Source: Nocardia concava NBRC 100430
GTDB taxonomy: Bacteria; Actinomycetota; Actinomycetes; Mycobacteriales; Mycobacteriaceae
DNA: 64,000 nucleotides
Direction: 5' to 3'
Assembly (NCBI RefSeq): GCF_000308815.1
Contig: NZ_BAFX01000010.1
Coordinates: 1-64,000 of the forward strand
Shown: positions 1 to 9,800 of the stretch, piece by piece
How positions within the stretch are numbered: the stretch's first letter is position 1
Layout: every line of letters starts with the position of its first letter
Position numbers and translations under genes: made by a program
The notes under the pieces: model-generated
What the model saw: only the letters and a program-made list of their open reading frames with translations
Databases searched by the model: none
What the model was told of the DNA's origin: nothing

Positions 1-1071
1 CCCGGCTATGCGGGTCTGTCCCGCCCCACCATCGCGCGCAGTACCGAGGCCATCCTCGACCGCCTGGCCCGCGCCCTGCTCGACGCGCATCCCCTCACCG
101 CCGACGACCTGACCGCCCTGCGCAAGTTCGGCGAAACCCGGGCCCGCCAGGGTGTTTCACTCGCCGATATCCAGAACGGCTGGCGCATGGCGGTCCGCGA
201 GATGCTGGCCGAGATGACCGCCGCCGGTCGCGCGAGCCGCGTCTCCGACCGCGTGCTCCTCGAACTGACCACCGACCTGCTCGACCTGGTCGACCAGGCC
301 ACCATCGCTTACGGCGCGGGCCACCGCGAGGTCGAACTGGCCCTGGCCCGCCACGACGAGCAGTTCCGCGCCGACTTCACTCGCGCCCTGCTACTGGGCG
401 CCCTCGCGCCCGCCGACCTCCAGATCCGCGCCCAGCAGCTCGGCCTCGACATCGACCGCGAGTACCGCGCCTACCGCACCCGCCTCGACAGCGACCCCGA
501 TTCCACCGCGCTGCAAGGTATTTCGCCACCGGGAACGATGCTCAGCGCCTTCGCCACCACCATCGACGGCGATATCACGGGGTTTGTGGAAAATTCCAGT
601 GCGGAGTTCTCCAGCCGCCCCGCCGACTCGGCACCGATCGCCTACGGCCCCGCGACCCGCCTCCCCGAGCTGGACCGCTCCTTCCGCCTCGCCACCCGAA
701 TCCTCGCCACCGCCCGACTCTTCGACCTCACCGGTCCCCTCGATCTCGACCGCGTCGGCCTGCTCCCCGCCGTCGCCGCCGACACCGACCTGGGTGCCGA
801 ATTCGCCCGCCGCTACCTGGACCCGTTGGGCCACACCGATTCCGCCCGCACCCTCATCGACACCGCCGAATGCTTCCTCGACGCCGGCATGCGCGTCGAC
901 ACCACGGCGGAACGACTCATCGTCCACCCCAACACGGTTCGCTACCGCCTGACCCGCTTCGAGGAACTCACCGGCACCGATCTCCGCTCCGCCGGCACCG
1001 CCCTACAGGTCTGGTGGGCGATCCAGCATCTCCGCGCCGCCCCTAGAAGCCGCCGACTTCGAGAGGGATGA
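1..1071 (+). CDS. PucR/CdaR-family transcriptional regulator, 5' end outside the window
   Basis: The reading frame is open from the first base to the stop at 1071, so the gene starts upstream of the window. The ATG at 187 is internal: the upstream residues continue the same helical N-terminal domain. The C-terminus (about 890-1040) carries a PucR-type helix-turn-helix (HTH_30) with the family signature VHPNTVRYRLTRFEELTG, preceded by a GGDEF-like linker region. Proteins of this family are DNA-binding activators or repressors of catabolic genes, and the target cannot be told here. The last 29 bases overlap the 3' end of the convergent lipoprotein gene. Family assignment is confident; the effector is unknown. 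Confidence 0.85.
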   Translation, partial: PGYAGLSRPTIARSTEAILDRLARALLDAHPLTADDLTALRKFGETRARQGVSLADIQNGWRMAVREMLAEMTAAGRASRVSDRVLLELTTDLLDLVDQATIAYGAGHREVELALARHDEQFRADFTRALLLGALAPADLQIRAQQLGLDIDREYRAYRTRLDSDPDSTALQGISPPGTMLSAFATTIDGDITGFVENSSAEFSSRPADSAPIAYGPATRLPELDRSFRLATRILATARLFDLTGPLDLDRVGLLPAVAADTDLGAEFARRYLDPLGHTDSARTLIDTAECFLDAGMRVDTTAERLIVHPNTVRYRLTRFEELTGTDLRSAGTALQVWWAIQHLRAAPRSRRLREG

Positions 1072-1615
1072 CCCGGACCGCCAGCGGCCCCTGATGCATC
1101 GGCAGGCGGCCGGTGCCGTCGTCGTGGCAGTCCACCTTCGACTTGCCCGCAGTCGCGGTGTAGGTGAGGACCGTGACCCACGGCTGCCCGTCGAGGTCCT
1201 GGGGCTGGACGATACCCGGGTTCGGAAGGTTCACGGCCACAGGCTGATTCGCCGGATCGGTCACCGTACAGGCCAGCCCCTCGGCGGCCGCGCCCCACGA
1301 GCGTGGCGCGTAGATGCCCATGACACCGGAGTGCGAGGGGCTTCCCGCCAGGGAGTCGGCGGTCACCTCGACCTCGGTGGGCTTGCCCAGTTCGACGACC
1401 GTGCCCGCGTGGTGTTCCTTCGCGCAGGGCTCCTTCCCCGTCGGCCCGAGCCCGTCATCGGCGACGACGCCGCCCGGGCACGGCGGCGGGCTGGAGGTGA
1501 ATACCGCCGGGGTGGTGCCCTTCTCGCTGGACGACTCCTGACCGGCCGAACACGCCGCGGCCGCGGCCAGCGGGACCAACGCAACAGCACTCCAGGCGAT
1601 CAACCGAATGCTCAT
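1043..1615 (-). CDS. Small secreted lipoprotein of unknown function
   Basis: I do not recognise the family. The ATG at 1615 (MSIRLIAWSAVAL) is preceded by a GGAG ribosome site and opens a signal peptide ending in a lipobox-like stretch (LAAAAACSAG). The product should therefore be a lipid-anchored envelope protein of about 190 residues. A Ser/Glu/Thr-rich linker follows, then a domain with four further Cys that could form two disulfides (in CPGG, EPCAK, LACTV and VDCHD). An in-frame TTG at 1627 is a weaker start. The gene is convergent with the PucR regulator and overlaps it by 29 bases. No catalytic motif is visible. Confidence 0.7.
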   Translation of the reverse strand: MSIRLIAWSAVALVPLAAAAACSAGQESSSEKGTTPAVFTSSPPPCPGGVVADDGLGPTGKEPCAKEHHAGTVVELGKPTEVEVTADSLAGSPSHSGVMGIYAPRSWGAAAEGLACTVTDPANQPVAVNLPNPGIVQPQDLDGQPWVTVLTYTATAGKSKVDCHDDGTGRLPMHQGPLAVRVIPLEVGGF

Positions 1616-1660
1616 ATCGGGCTCCAACGGTCGTGGGTGTATGGCGTTCCCGTGCGATCA

Positions 1661-2623
1661 TTACGCGCCCGACCGTGATTTGCGAGGTTGTTGCCAATGC
1701 CAGCGTGTCGTCGTCCGATTCAGGAATCCGATCAGCGTGGCAAGCCATGCCGCGACCGCGACCAGCAAGAGGATGCGGCCGACCACACGTAAGGCGGTGA
1801 GGTCGGTGACGACGCCGGTCGTGAGGGTGGCAACGGCCGTCATGCCGAGCGGGAACACGGTGGCCCAGCGGCGGATGTCGTAGCCCGGGCGCGGATTGGC
1901 GATCTCGGCGACCACCAATACCGAATACACCGCCCAGTTGAGCATCAACAGGGTCAGGGCGGCCGTGATCAGCGCACCGTGCGCGACCGGTTTCCAGCCG
2001 GGGATATCGACGGTGACCGCCGCGGCCAGCGCGGAGATGGCGAGCGCGCCCGTGGCCACCCATTGATCGCCCGCACCCGACCAGATCTGCCGGAAGTCGA
2101 AGCGCGCCAACGCCAGCACATACAGCCCCACCCCCAGGCAGAACCAGGCGACCGCGGCCATGGCGAGCCAGCGCGAGTCGTGGATCTTGGCCAGTGTCGC
2201 CGTCAGCACCGCCAGGCCCTGAGTCGATACGCAGACCAGGAACTCTGCCCCCGGCATGCGCCGATTCCAATGCGCCGTCACCGCCCTCAGTAGTACCGGC
2301 CACCACACGACCGCCAGCCCCAGCGCGATCCACGCGCCGGTGTGCCAGCCCAGCATGGCGAGCCGGGTGCCGAGCACGGTGGTGGCCCCGATGCCGCTCA
2401 GCCCCGGCGGCGTCACGGCCTCGCTCGCCCAGCGCGTGGGCTCCCTCAGGAATCGGACGGCGAAGTCGATGGCCAGCAGCACCCACACCACGCCTGCCAG
2501 GGCGAGCAGAATTCGCGAAGGCCATTCGAAACCCGTGCGGTGCAAACCGATCGAGATAATTCCGGTAGCCATGACGAAGGCGCCCGCCGCGGGCGGTAGG
2601 TCGCGCCACGATCGAGGTGCCAT
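1661..2623 (-). CDS. TDT-family (TehA/SLAC1-like) membrane transporter
   Basis: About 320 residues forming roughly ten hydrophobic segments. The N-terminal pattern (LPPAAGAFVMATGIISIGL) is typical of the tellurite-resistance/dicarboxylate transporter family (TehA, SLAC1, Mae1). Members are plasma-membrane anion channels or carriers for malate, sulfite, chloride or similar anions, and the substrate cannot be deduced. The ATG at 2623 places the first residues directly before the first membrane helix. An in-frame GTG at 2647 would add eight residues without a better ribosome site. The gene runs in the same direction as the upstream YhgE-like gene with about 110 bases between them, so a shared transcript is possible but not shown. 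Confidence 0.75.
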   Translation of the reverse strand: MAPRSWRDLPPAAGAFVMATGIISIGLHRTGFEWPSRILLALAGVVWVLLAIDFAVRFLREPTRWASEAVTPPGLSGIGATTVLGTRLAMLGWHTGAWIALGLAVVWWPVLLRAVTAHWNRRMPGAEFLVCVSTQGLAVLTATLAKIHDSRWLAMAAVAWFCLGVGLYVLALARFDFRQIWSGAGDQWVATGALAISALAAAVTVDIPGWKPVAHGALITAALTLLMLNWAVYSVLVVAEIANPRPGYDIRRWATVFPLGMTAVATLTTGVVTDLTALRVVGRILLLVAVAAWLATLIGFLNRTTTRWHWQQPRKSRSGA

Positions 2624-2734
2624 GACTTCAATGGAAACCCGTGGCACGGAGGCCGTCCGAACGGCGCGCCGATCAATTTGCCTATGAATTGCCTGAATCC
2701 GAAATACAGACCGGCAGAAAGCGCCGGGCGCCGG

Positions 2735-4093
2735 TCAATTCGCCGGAGCCGCTTGCCGTTCCGGGGTGCGGACCGCGCGATCGAGGCCGCGGCGGTCGTA
2801 GGCGCGGGTGGCGACGATACCGAGGACGATGCCGATGGCGAGGCCGAGGATGGACATCCAGACGCCGCGGCTCAGGCCTGCTTGGGCGCTGCCGTTGAAG
2901 TAGAGGATCGAGCGGACGCCGAGGAAGACCTGGTGCATGGGTTCGAAGCTGGACAGCCAGCCGAAGTATTTGGGGGTGGCCTCGAGGGGGACGGTGCCGC
3001 CGGAGGAGGGGACGCCGAGGATGACGAAGATGATCACGTTCACGATCAGGCCCGCCCAGCCGATGGCGGCCAGGATCGAGATGCTGGTGACACCCACGGC
3101 GAGGATCACCAGGGTGCCGTAGAGGAACAGCTGCAGTGGGTCGTCGATGGGCATGCCCAGGCAGTTCGCGACGATCATGAGCGCTATCGACACCACGACC
3201 GACATCGCCGCCACGGCACTCCATTTGAGCAGCAGGGTGTGGAAGCGGGTGATGGACGCCGTCTCCGGCCGTAGATACCACGGCCCCCATTCCGTCGGCA
3301 GAAATCCCAACGCCGAATCGATGAGCGTGTGGATGATCATCGCGCCGACCATGCCGGCGATCAGCAACAACAATGCGTAGAAGAACGCCGTCAGCCCCTG
3401 CCCGGATCCGGTGGGCAGCGGATCGAATTGGTCTACCACGATGTTCAGCGGCCGTTCGAGCGCGATCTGGGTGGTCCCGCTGATCGCGGGCGCGGGCGCG
3501 GAGTCACCCGGTGGCGGCGCGAGCTGGGCCCGGACCGTCGCGAGCAGCTGCTCCCCGACCTGCTTGTTCACCTGGTCGAGCGCCTTCTCCCCGAACAGTT
3601 CCACGGCCGTGGTCGCGAATATGCCGGTGCGCGGATTGGTTTGGAGCGTGATGGTCGGCAGCTGAATATCGCCGGGCACGATGCTGCCCACGCCCAGAAT
3701 CCCCAGGCGCTTGCTGAAGTCGCCGGGAATGATGACCGCTCCGTAGATCTGCGCGTTCTGCATCTGCAGCTCGGCCTCGTTGACACCGAGCACGCGCAGA
3801 TCGATCTGGTCGGCGGGCACGGCCTTCCGCAGCCCCTCGGCCACCTGGTCGCCGAAGTTGACGCGCTTCTCCTGACCGGGCCGGCCCTGGATATCGCCCT
3901 CGTCGCGGTTCACCAGCGCGATCGGGAAATCGTGCAGGTTCTGCTGCGGGTCGACGATGTAGTCCAGGTACATGACCCCGAGCACCGCGGCCAGGAAGGT
4001 CACGATCAGCACCGGGAACAGGAACCGCAACGGTGTCAGGTGCTTCCGCGGCGTCACCTGCTGCTGCCCGCGCGCACCCTCGGTAGTCGGCAC
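2735..4093 (-). CDS. YhgE/Pip-like (DUF3533-type) ABC-2 superfamily membrane protein
   Basis: 452 residues with one N-terminal membrane helix (about 22-45), a soluble extracytoplasmic region (about 50-210), and about five further membrane helices in the C-terminal half. This is the architecture of YhgE/Pip and SNG1-like proteins, which belong to the ABC-2 permease superfamily but usually have no ATPase partner. The N-terminal soluble part shows the family features: an ALVNRDEG stretch and the phrase YGAVIIPGDFSKR. Related actinobacterial proteins sit in secretion or envelope clusters. The start is GTG at 4093. It is divergent from cydA across 224 bases. Function unknown; family call good. Confidence 0.75.
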   Translation of the reverse strand: MPTTEGARGQQQVTPRKHLTPLRFLFPVLIVTFLAAVLGVMYLDYIVDPQQNLHDFPIALVNRDEGDIQGRPGQEKRVNFGDQVAEGLRKAVPADQIDLRVLGVNEAELQMQNAQIYGAVIIPGDFSKRLGILGVGSIVPGDIQLPTITLQTNPRTGIFATTAVELFGEKALDQVNKQVGEQLLATVRAQLAPPPGDSAPAPAISGTTQIALERPLNIVVDQFDPLPTGSGQGLTAFFYALLLLIAGMVGAMIIHTLIDSALGFLPTEWGPWYLRPETASITRFHTLLLKWSAVAAMSVVVSIALMIVANCLGMPIDDPLQLFLYGTLVILAVGVTSISILAAIGWAGLIVNVIIFVILGVPSSGGTVPLEATPKYFGWLSSFEPMHQVFLGVRSILYFNGSAQAGLSRGVWMSILGLAIGIVLGIVATRAYDRRGLDRAVRTPERQAAPAN

Positions 4094-4140
4094 GGCGGAA
4101 CCGTAGCAGCATCTGACCAGCGAATCAGGTTGTCACGGCC

Positions 4141-4158
4141 GTGAAGTCCGAGTTTCAC
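4141..4158. promoter_or_regulatory. Inverted repeat in the yhgE-like/cydA divergent region
   Basis: GTGAA and TTCAC are separated by eight bases in the 224-base intergenic region ahead of cydA. The half-sites recall Rex or CRP operators, but the spacing fits neither family, so this is only a candidate. Nothing else recognisable was seen in the region apart from the strong AGGAGG ribosome site of cydA. Confidence 0.2.
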
Positions 4159-4317
4159 TTCCGCCGTACAAATTTCCATCCGGATCGAGACCGAGAGGCG
4201 GATTGGATTACAGTTCAGCAAATTTTCGGCGCGCTGCCGTGCGGCCATGTTGAGGTGGAGACCGGTCGGCTGGGTTACTGATGTTCCGCACCATGTCGGA
4301 GATCGGCAGGAGGTCGA

Positions 4318-5784
4318 ATGAGCGTCGTCGATGTCGCGCGCTGGCAGTTCGGTATCACCACCGTCTATCACTTCATCTTCGTCCCGCTCACCATCGGCCT
4401 CGCCCCTCTGGTCGCCGGCCTGCAGACCGCCTGGGTGGTCACCGGCAAGGAGCATTGGCTCCGGCTCACCAAATTCTTCGGGAAGCTGTTCCTGATCAAC
4501 TTCGCGCTCGGTGTCGCCACCGGCATCGTGCAGGAATTCCAGTTCGGCATGAGCTGGAGCGAATACTCCCGCTTCGTCGGCGATATCTTCGGCGCACCGC
4601 TGGCCATGGAGGCGCTGGTCGCCTTCTTCATGGAGTCGACGTTCCTGGGGCTGTGGATCTTCGGCTGGGATCGCCTGCCCAAGAAGGTGCATCTGGCGTG
4701 TATCTGGCTGGTCGCCATCGGCGTGAACGCCTCGGCGTACTTCATCATCGCCGCCAACTCGTTCATGCAGCATCCGGTCGGCGCGGAGTTCAACCCCGAG
4801 TCCGGACGCGCTGAGCTGCACAGCATTTGGAAAGTCATCACCAATGTCACCACCCTGGCCGCCTTCCCCCACGTGGTGGCGGGAGCGTTCCTCACCGCGG
4901 GCACCTTCATCGCGGGCGTGGCCGGGTGGTGGATGGTCAAGCAGGCCCGCGCCGCCACCGGCCCCGTGGATCTCGAGGACGCCCGCACCATGTGGCGGCC
5001 CGCCGCCCGCCTGGGCATATGGGTGGTGCTGATCTCCAGCGTGGTCATCATCTTCACCGGCGACTCCCAGGGCAAGCTGATGTTCAAGCAGCAGCCCATG
5101 AAGATGGCCTCGGCAGAGTCGCTGTGCCACACCGAAACCGACCCGGCCTTCTCCGTGCTGACCGTCGGCACCCACAACAACTGCGACAGCGTGGATCACG
5201 CCATCGAGGTGCCGTATGTGCTGCCCTGGCTGGCCACCGGCGACTTCACCGGCGTCACCTTGCCGGGCGTCAAGGATCTTCAGGTCGAGTACAACCAGAA
5301 GTACGGCATCGGCGACTACCGGCCCAACCTGTTCGTCACCTACTGGTCCTTCCGCGCCATGATCACCTGGATGGCGGGCTCGATCCTGTTGGCGCTGGCC
5401 GGATTCTGGGTCACCCGCCGCGGCCGGATCCCGGACCAGACCTGGTTCAAGTGGCTGTCCGTGCTGGCGATCGCGACTCCGTTCCTGGGCAACAGTTCCG
5501 GCTGGGTGTTCACCGAGATGGGCCGCCAGCCCTGGGTGGTCGCGCCCAACCCGACCGGTGATCAAGCACTGCGAATGACTGTGCAGCAGGGCGTGTCCGG
5601 TATCGCGGCGGGCACCGTGCTGACCTCGCTGATCGTGTTCACGCTGCTCTACGGCGGGCTCGCGGTCGCCTGGTTCTACCTGATGCGCCGCTATGTGGTG
5701 GTGGGACCCGAGCCGGCGCACACGGATTCGCCCACGCCGCCGACCGCCGACGGATCCGTCGAGAAGCTTTCCTTCGCCTACTAG
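4318..5784 (+). CDS. cydA: Cytochrome bd ubiquinol/menaquinol oxidase subunit I
   Basis: CydA is the quinol-oxidising, haem-carrying subunit of the membrane cytochrome bd oxidase, which reduces O2 with high affinity without pumping protons. The 488 residues hold the expected ligands: H18 (haem b595), H185 and M401 (haem b558, in TEMGRQPW), and the conserved acidic pair E98/E106 of the proton path. The Q-loop is of the short type usual in actinobacteria. The ATG at 4318 follows a perfect AGGAGG. cydB starts nine bases after the stop. In mycobacteria bd oxidase is induced at low O2 or when the bc1-aa3 branch is blocked, which fits the adjoining nitrate reductase genes. No cydDC is present in the window. 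Confidence 0.96.
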   Translation: MSVVDVARWQFGITTVYHFIFVPLTIGLAPLVAGLQTAWVVTGKEHWLRLTKFFGKLFLINFALGVATGIVQEFQFGMSWSEYSRFVGDIFGAPLAMEALVAFFMESTFLGLWIFGWDRLPKKVHLACIWLVAIGVNASAYFIIAANSFMQHPVGAEFNPESGRAELHSIWKVITNVTTLAAFPHVVAGAFLTAGTFIAGVAGWWMVKQARAATGPVDLEDARTMWRPAARLGIWVVLISSVVIIFTGDSQGKLMFKQQPMKMASAESLCHTETDPAFSVLTVGTHNNCDSVDHAIEVPYVLPWLATGDFTGVTLPGVKDLQVEYNQKYGIGDYRPNLFVTYWSFRAMITWMAGSILLALAGFWVTRRGRIPDQTWFKWLSVLAIATPFLGNSSGWVFTEMGRQPWVVAPNPTGDQALRMTVQQGVSGIAAGTVLTSLIVFTLLYGGLAVAWFYLMRRYVVVGPEPAHTDSPTPPTADGSVEKLSFAY

Positions 5785-5793
5785 GAGCCGAGG

Positions 5794-6843
5794 ATGAGTC
5801 TGCCCGTTTTCTGGTTTGTCCTGGTCGCGGTGCTGTTCACCGGCTATTTCGTACTGGAGGGCTTCGATTACGGCGTCGGCATGCTCATGCCCATCCTGGG
5901 CCGGAGCTCCGAGGTGAAGAAGCGAGTCCTGCTCAACACCATCGGCCCGGTGTGGGACGGCAACGAGGTGTGGCTGCTCACCGCCGGCGGCGCGATGTTC
6001 GCGGCCTTCCCCGAGTGGTACGCCAGCCTGTTCTCCGGCTTCTATCTCGCGTTGCTGCTGATTCTGGTCGGCCTGATCGCGCGGGCGTGCGCCATCGAAT
6101 GGCGCGGCAAGATCAATGACCCGAAGTGGCGGCGCTGGTGCGATATCGGTATCGGGCTCGGGTCCTGGATTCCCGCTCTCGCCTGGGGTTTGGCGTTCGC
6201 GAACGTCGTGCACGGCGTCAAGCTGAATGCCCACCGCCAGATCGAGGGCAATCTGTTCGATCTGCTCAACCCGTACGCCATCCTCGGCGGACTGACCACG
6301 CTGCTGCTGTTCCTGCTGCACGGCGCGGTGTTCGTATCGCTGAAGACCGGCGGCGACGTGCGCGAGGACGCGCGCCTGGCCATGCTGCGACTGTTGCCGC
6401 CGACCGCGCTGGTGGTCGCGGCCTTCGGCCTGTGGACCCAGTTCGCCTACGGGAAGGGCTGGACGTGGATTCCATTGGTGCTGGCCGTGATCGGGCTCGT
6501 GGTCACCGCGGTGGGCGCGGTGAAGGGCCGCGACGGCTGGGCGTTCACCGGCACCGCGGTCACCATCGCGGCGGCCACCGTGTTGCTGTTCGGATCGCTG
6601 TTCCCGAATGTGCTGCCCTCCACCATCGATGACGCCTACAGCCTCACCGTCGACGGGCGGGACGGCACCGTGTCGGCGTCCTCGACCCACTACACGCTGG
6701 TGGTCATGAGCTGGGTGGCGGTCGCCATGGTCCCGATCGTGCTGATCTACCAGGCCTGGACCTATTGGGTGTTCCGCAAGCGGCTCACCACCGATCAGAT
6801 TCCCGCCCCGATCGGACTGTCCGTGCGGCCCGCGCGCACCTGA
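5794..6843 (+). CDS. cydB: Cytochrome bd oxidase subunit II
   Basis: CydB is the second integral-membrane subunit of bd oxidase. It is needed to assemble the di-haem site in CydA. The 349-residue length and eight or nine hydrophobic segments match the family. The N-terminal FWFVLVAVLFTGYFVLEGFD and the following GVGMLMPILG stretch are characteristic. The start follows a GGAGCCGAGG ribosome site nine bases downstream of cydA, so the two are co-transcribed. Only 53 bases separate its stop from narG, and I see no terminator hairpin there, so read-through into the nitrate reductase genes is likely (inference). Confidence 0.96.
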   Translation: MSLPVFWFVLVAVLFTGYFVLEGFDYGVGMLMPILGRSSEVKKRVLLNTIGPVWDGNEVWLLTAGGAMFAAFPEWYASLFSGFYLALLLILVGLIARACAIEWRGKINDPKWRRWCDIGIGLGSWIPALAWGLAFANVVHGVKLNAHRQIEGNLFDLLNPYAILGGLTTLLLFLLHGAVFVSLKTGGDVREDARLAMLRLLPPTALVVAAFGLWTQFAYGKGWTWIPLVLAVIGLVVTAVGAVKGRDGWAFTGTAVTIAAATVLLFGSLFPNVLPSTIDDAYSLTVDGRDGTVSASSTHYTLVVMSWVAVAMVPIVLIYQAWTYWVFRKRLTTDQIPAPIGLSVRPART

Positions 6844-6896
6844 CCGGCGCCGCGTCGCCCGCCGCGAAAAAACGTATCGAGGAAAGGGATTGGTAG

Positions 6897-9800
6897 ATGA
6901 CGGCACCCGGGGAGACCGGAGCTCTGCTGTTGCGCTCGGCGCGCTATTTCCGGCCCGGTAAACCCGCGGCGGATCTGCACAGCGAACAGATCGTCGGCGG
7001 TCGCGAGGGCGATGTCTTCTACCGCGACCGCTGGAGTCACGACAAGATCGTCTACTCCACCCATGGCGTCAACTGCACCGGCTCGTGCCGGTGGAAGGTG
7101 TACGTCAAGGACGGCATCATCACCTGGGAGACCCAGGCCACCGACTATCCGTCGGTCGGGCCGGACCGCCCCGAGTACGAGCCGCGCGGCTGCCCGCGCG
7201 GGGCCGCGTTCTCCTGGTACACGTATTCGCCCACGCGCGTGCGGTATCCGTACGTGCGCGGTGTGCTGCTGGAGATGTATCGCGAGGCGCGGGCGCGGCT
7301 GGGCGATCCGGTGCTGGCGTGGGCGGAGATCCAGGGTGATCCCGAGCGCCGCCGCCGCTATCAGCGGGCGCGCGGCAAAGGTGGTCTGGTGCGGGCGGAT
7401 TGGGCCGACGCCATCGAGATCGCCGCCGCCGCACACGTGCACGCGATCAAGAACTACGGTCCCGACCGCATCGCGGGCTTCTCCCCCATCCCGGCCATGT
7501 CGATGGTGTCGCATGCCTCCGGGGCCCGGTTCATGGGTTTGATCGGCGCGCCGATGCTCTCGTTCTACGACTGGTACGCCGACCTCCCGGTCGCCGCGCC
7601 GCAGGTCTTCGGCGACCAGACCGACGTCCCCGAATCCGGAGACTGGTGGGACGCGGCGTATCTGATCATGTGGGGCTCCAACGTCCCCGTGACCCGCACC
7701 CCGGATGCGCACTGGATGGCCGAGGCCCGCTATCGCGGCCAGAAGGTGGTGGTGGTCGCCCCCGACTACGCCGACAATGCCAAGTTCGCCGACGAATGGC
7801 TGCATCCGCATCCGGGCACCGATGCCGCGCTGGCCATGGCCATGGGGCACGTCGTGCTCAAGGAATGCTTCGTGGATCGGCAGGTGCCGTTCTTCGACGA
7901 CTACGTGCGCCGGTTCACCGATCTGCCGTTCCTGGTGACGCTGAGCGAACGCGACGGAGCCTATGTGCCGGACAAATTCGTGCGGGCCGCCGATCTCGGC
8001 GACACCGGCGAGGGCGCGGCCTGGAAGACCGTCGTGCTGGACCGCAATACCGGCGCGACAGCGGTGCCCAACGGCTCGCTGGGGTTCCGGTGGACCGAAT
8101 CCGGCAAGGGCCGTTGGAATCTCGATCTCGGCGACATCGAGCCGCTGCTGTCGCTGCACGGCCGCGGCGTCGGAGTCGAGGTGCTGCTGACCCGCTTCGA
8201 CACCGACGGCGGAGCTCACGGCCAGGGTCGCGGCGAGACGATGCGACGCGGTGTCCCGGCCCTGCGGCTGGGGAACGACGGCCCGGTGGTCACCACCGTC
8301 TTCGATCTGCTGCTGGCCCAATACGGTGTCGCCCGAGACGATTTGCCCGGCGAGTGGCCGTCCTCCTACGACGACGCGGAGACGCCCGGCACCCCGGCCT
8401 GGTCCGAGCGCATCACCTCGGTCCCGGCGCAGCGCACCGTGAAGATCGCCCGCGAGTTCGCCGCCATCGCCGAGGAATCGCAGGGCCGCTGCATGATTCT
8501 CATGGGCGCGGGCACCAATCACTGGTTCCACTCCGAGACCATCTACCGCTGCTTCCTGTCGCTGCTGCTGCTCACCGGCTGTCAGGGCCGCAACGGCGGC
8601 GGCTGGGCGCACTACGTCGGCCAGGAGAAGGTGCGGCCGGTGACCGGCTGGGCGACGCTCGCCTCCGCCAACGACTGGTCGCGGCCGCCGCGCCAGATGA
8701 TCGGCACCGCATGGTTTTTCACCAATACCGACCAGTGGCGCTACGACCGGTTCAGCGCCGACGTGCTCGCCTCGCCCCTGGGCACCGGCCGGTTCGAGGG
8801 CATGACCGGCGTCGACGTGCTGGCCCAGTCGGCGCGCATGGGCTGGATGCCCTCGTACCCGACCTTCGACCGCAACCCCCTCGACCTGGTCGATCAGGCG
8901 CGCGAGGCGGGCAAGGAACCGGCGCAGTACGTCGCCGACGAATTGAGCGCGGGCCGACTGCGTTTCGCCGCCGAGGACCCGGACGCACCGCAGAACTGGC
9001 CGCGCGTGATGACGCTGTGGCGCGCGAACCTGCTCGGTTCCTCCGCCAAGGGCGCGGAGTACTTCACCAAACATCTACTGGGAACGCAATCCTCGCTGCG
9101 CGCCGAGGAAGCGCCACCGGACGCGCGACCCCGTGACGTCGTCTGGCACGACGAAGCGCCCGAGGGCAAGCTCGATCTGCTGCTGTCCATCGATTTCCGC
9201 ATGACCTCCTCGACCATGCTGTCGGATATCGTGCTGCCCGCTGCGACCTGGTACGAGAAGCACGACCTGTCGTCGACCGATATGCACCCGTTCGTGCACT
9301 CCTTCGCCCCGGCGGTGAGCCCGCCGTGGCAGGCGCGCACCGACTTCGACGCGTTCTACGATCTGGCCTCGCGGCTCAGCGAACTGGCCAAGGGACACCT
9401 CGATACCCGACACGACCTGGTGGCCACGCCGTTTCAGCACGACACCGCCGGAGAGACGGGACAGCCGGGCGGGGTCGTGCTCGACTGGAAGGCCGGTGAC
9501 TGCGCGCCGATCCCGGGCGTGACCATGCCCGCGCTGACCGTGGTCGAACGCGATTACACCGCCGTCGCAACGAAATTCGCGTCGCTGGGCCCCAATGTCG
9601 AGAAGCTCGGGCTCCCGGCCAAGGGCATCGTCATGCACCCCGATCAGGAGATCGACTACCTGCGGGCGCTCAATGGCGTGGTCGCCGACGGGATCGCGGC
9701 GGGCCGCCCGGCCATGGACACCGATCTCAAGGCCGCCAATACGATCCTGTCGCTGTCGGGCACCACCAACGGGCGGCTCGCGGTGCAGCTGTTCAAGACC

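Noticed and set aside
4141..4158. A Rex or CRP site ahead of cydA
   Set aside because: The half-sites are right but the eight-base spacing fits neither regulator. It was kept only as an unassigned low-confidence inverted repeat.
4054..6906. A 950-codon open frame on the minus strand across cydA and cydB
   Set aside because: It is an antisense shadow of two well-supported genes. The translation is Arg/His/Gly-rich with no recognisable domain, as expected from high-G+C DNA.
6795..9074. A 759-codon minus-strand frame across cydB and narG
   Set aside because: Antisense shadow without recognisable domain; narG on the plus strand carries all iron-sulfur and molybdenum ligands.
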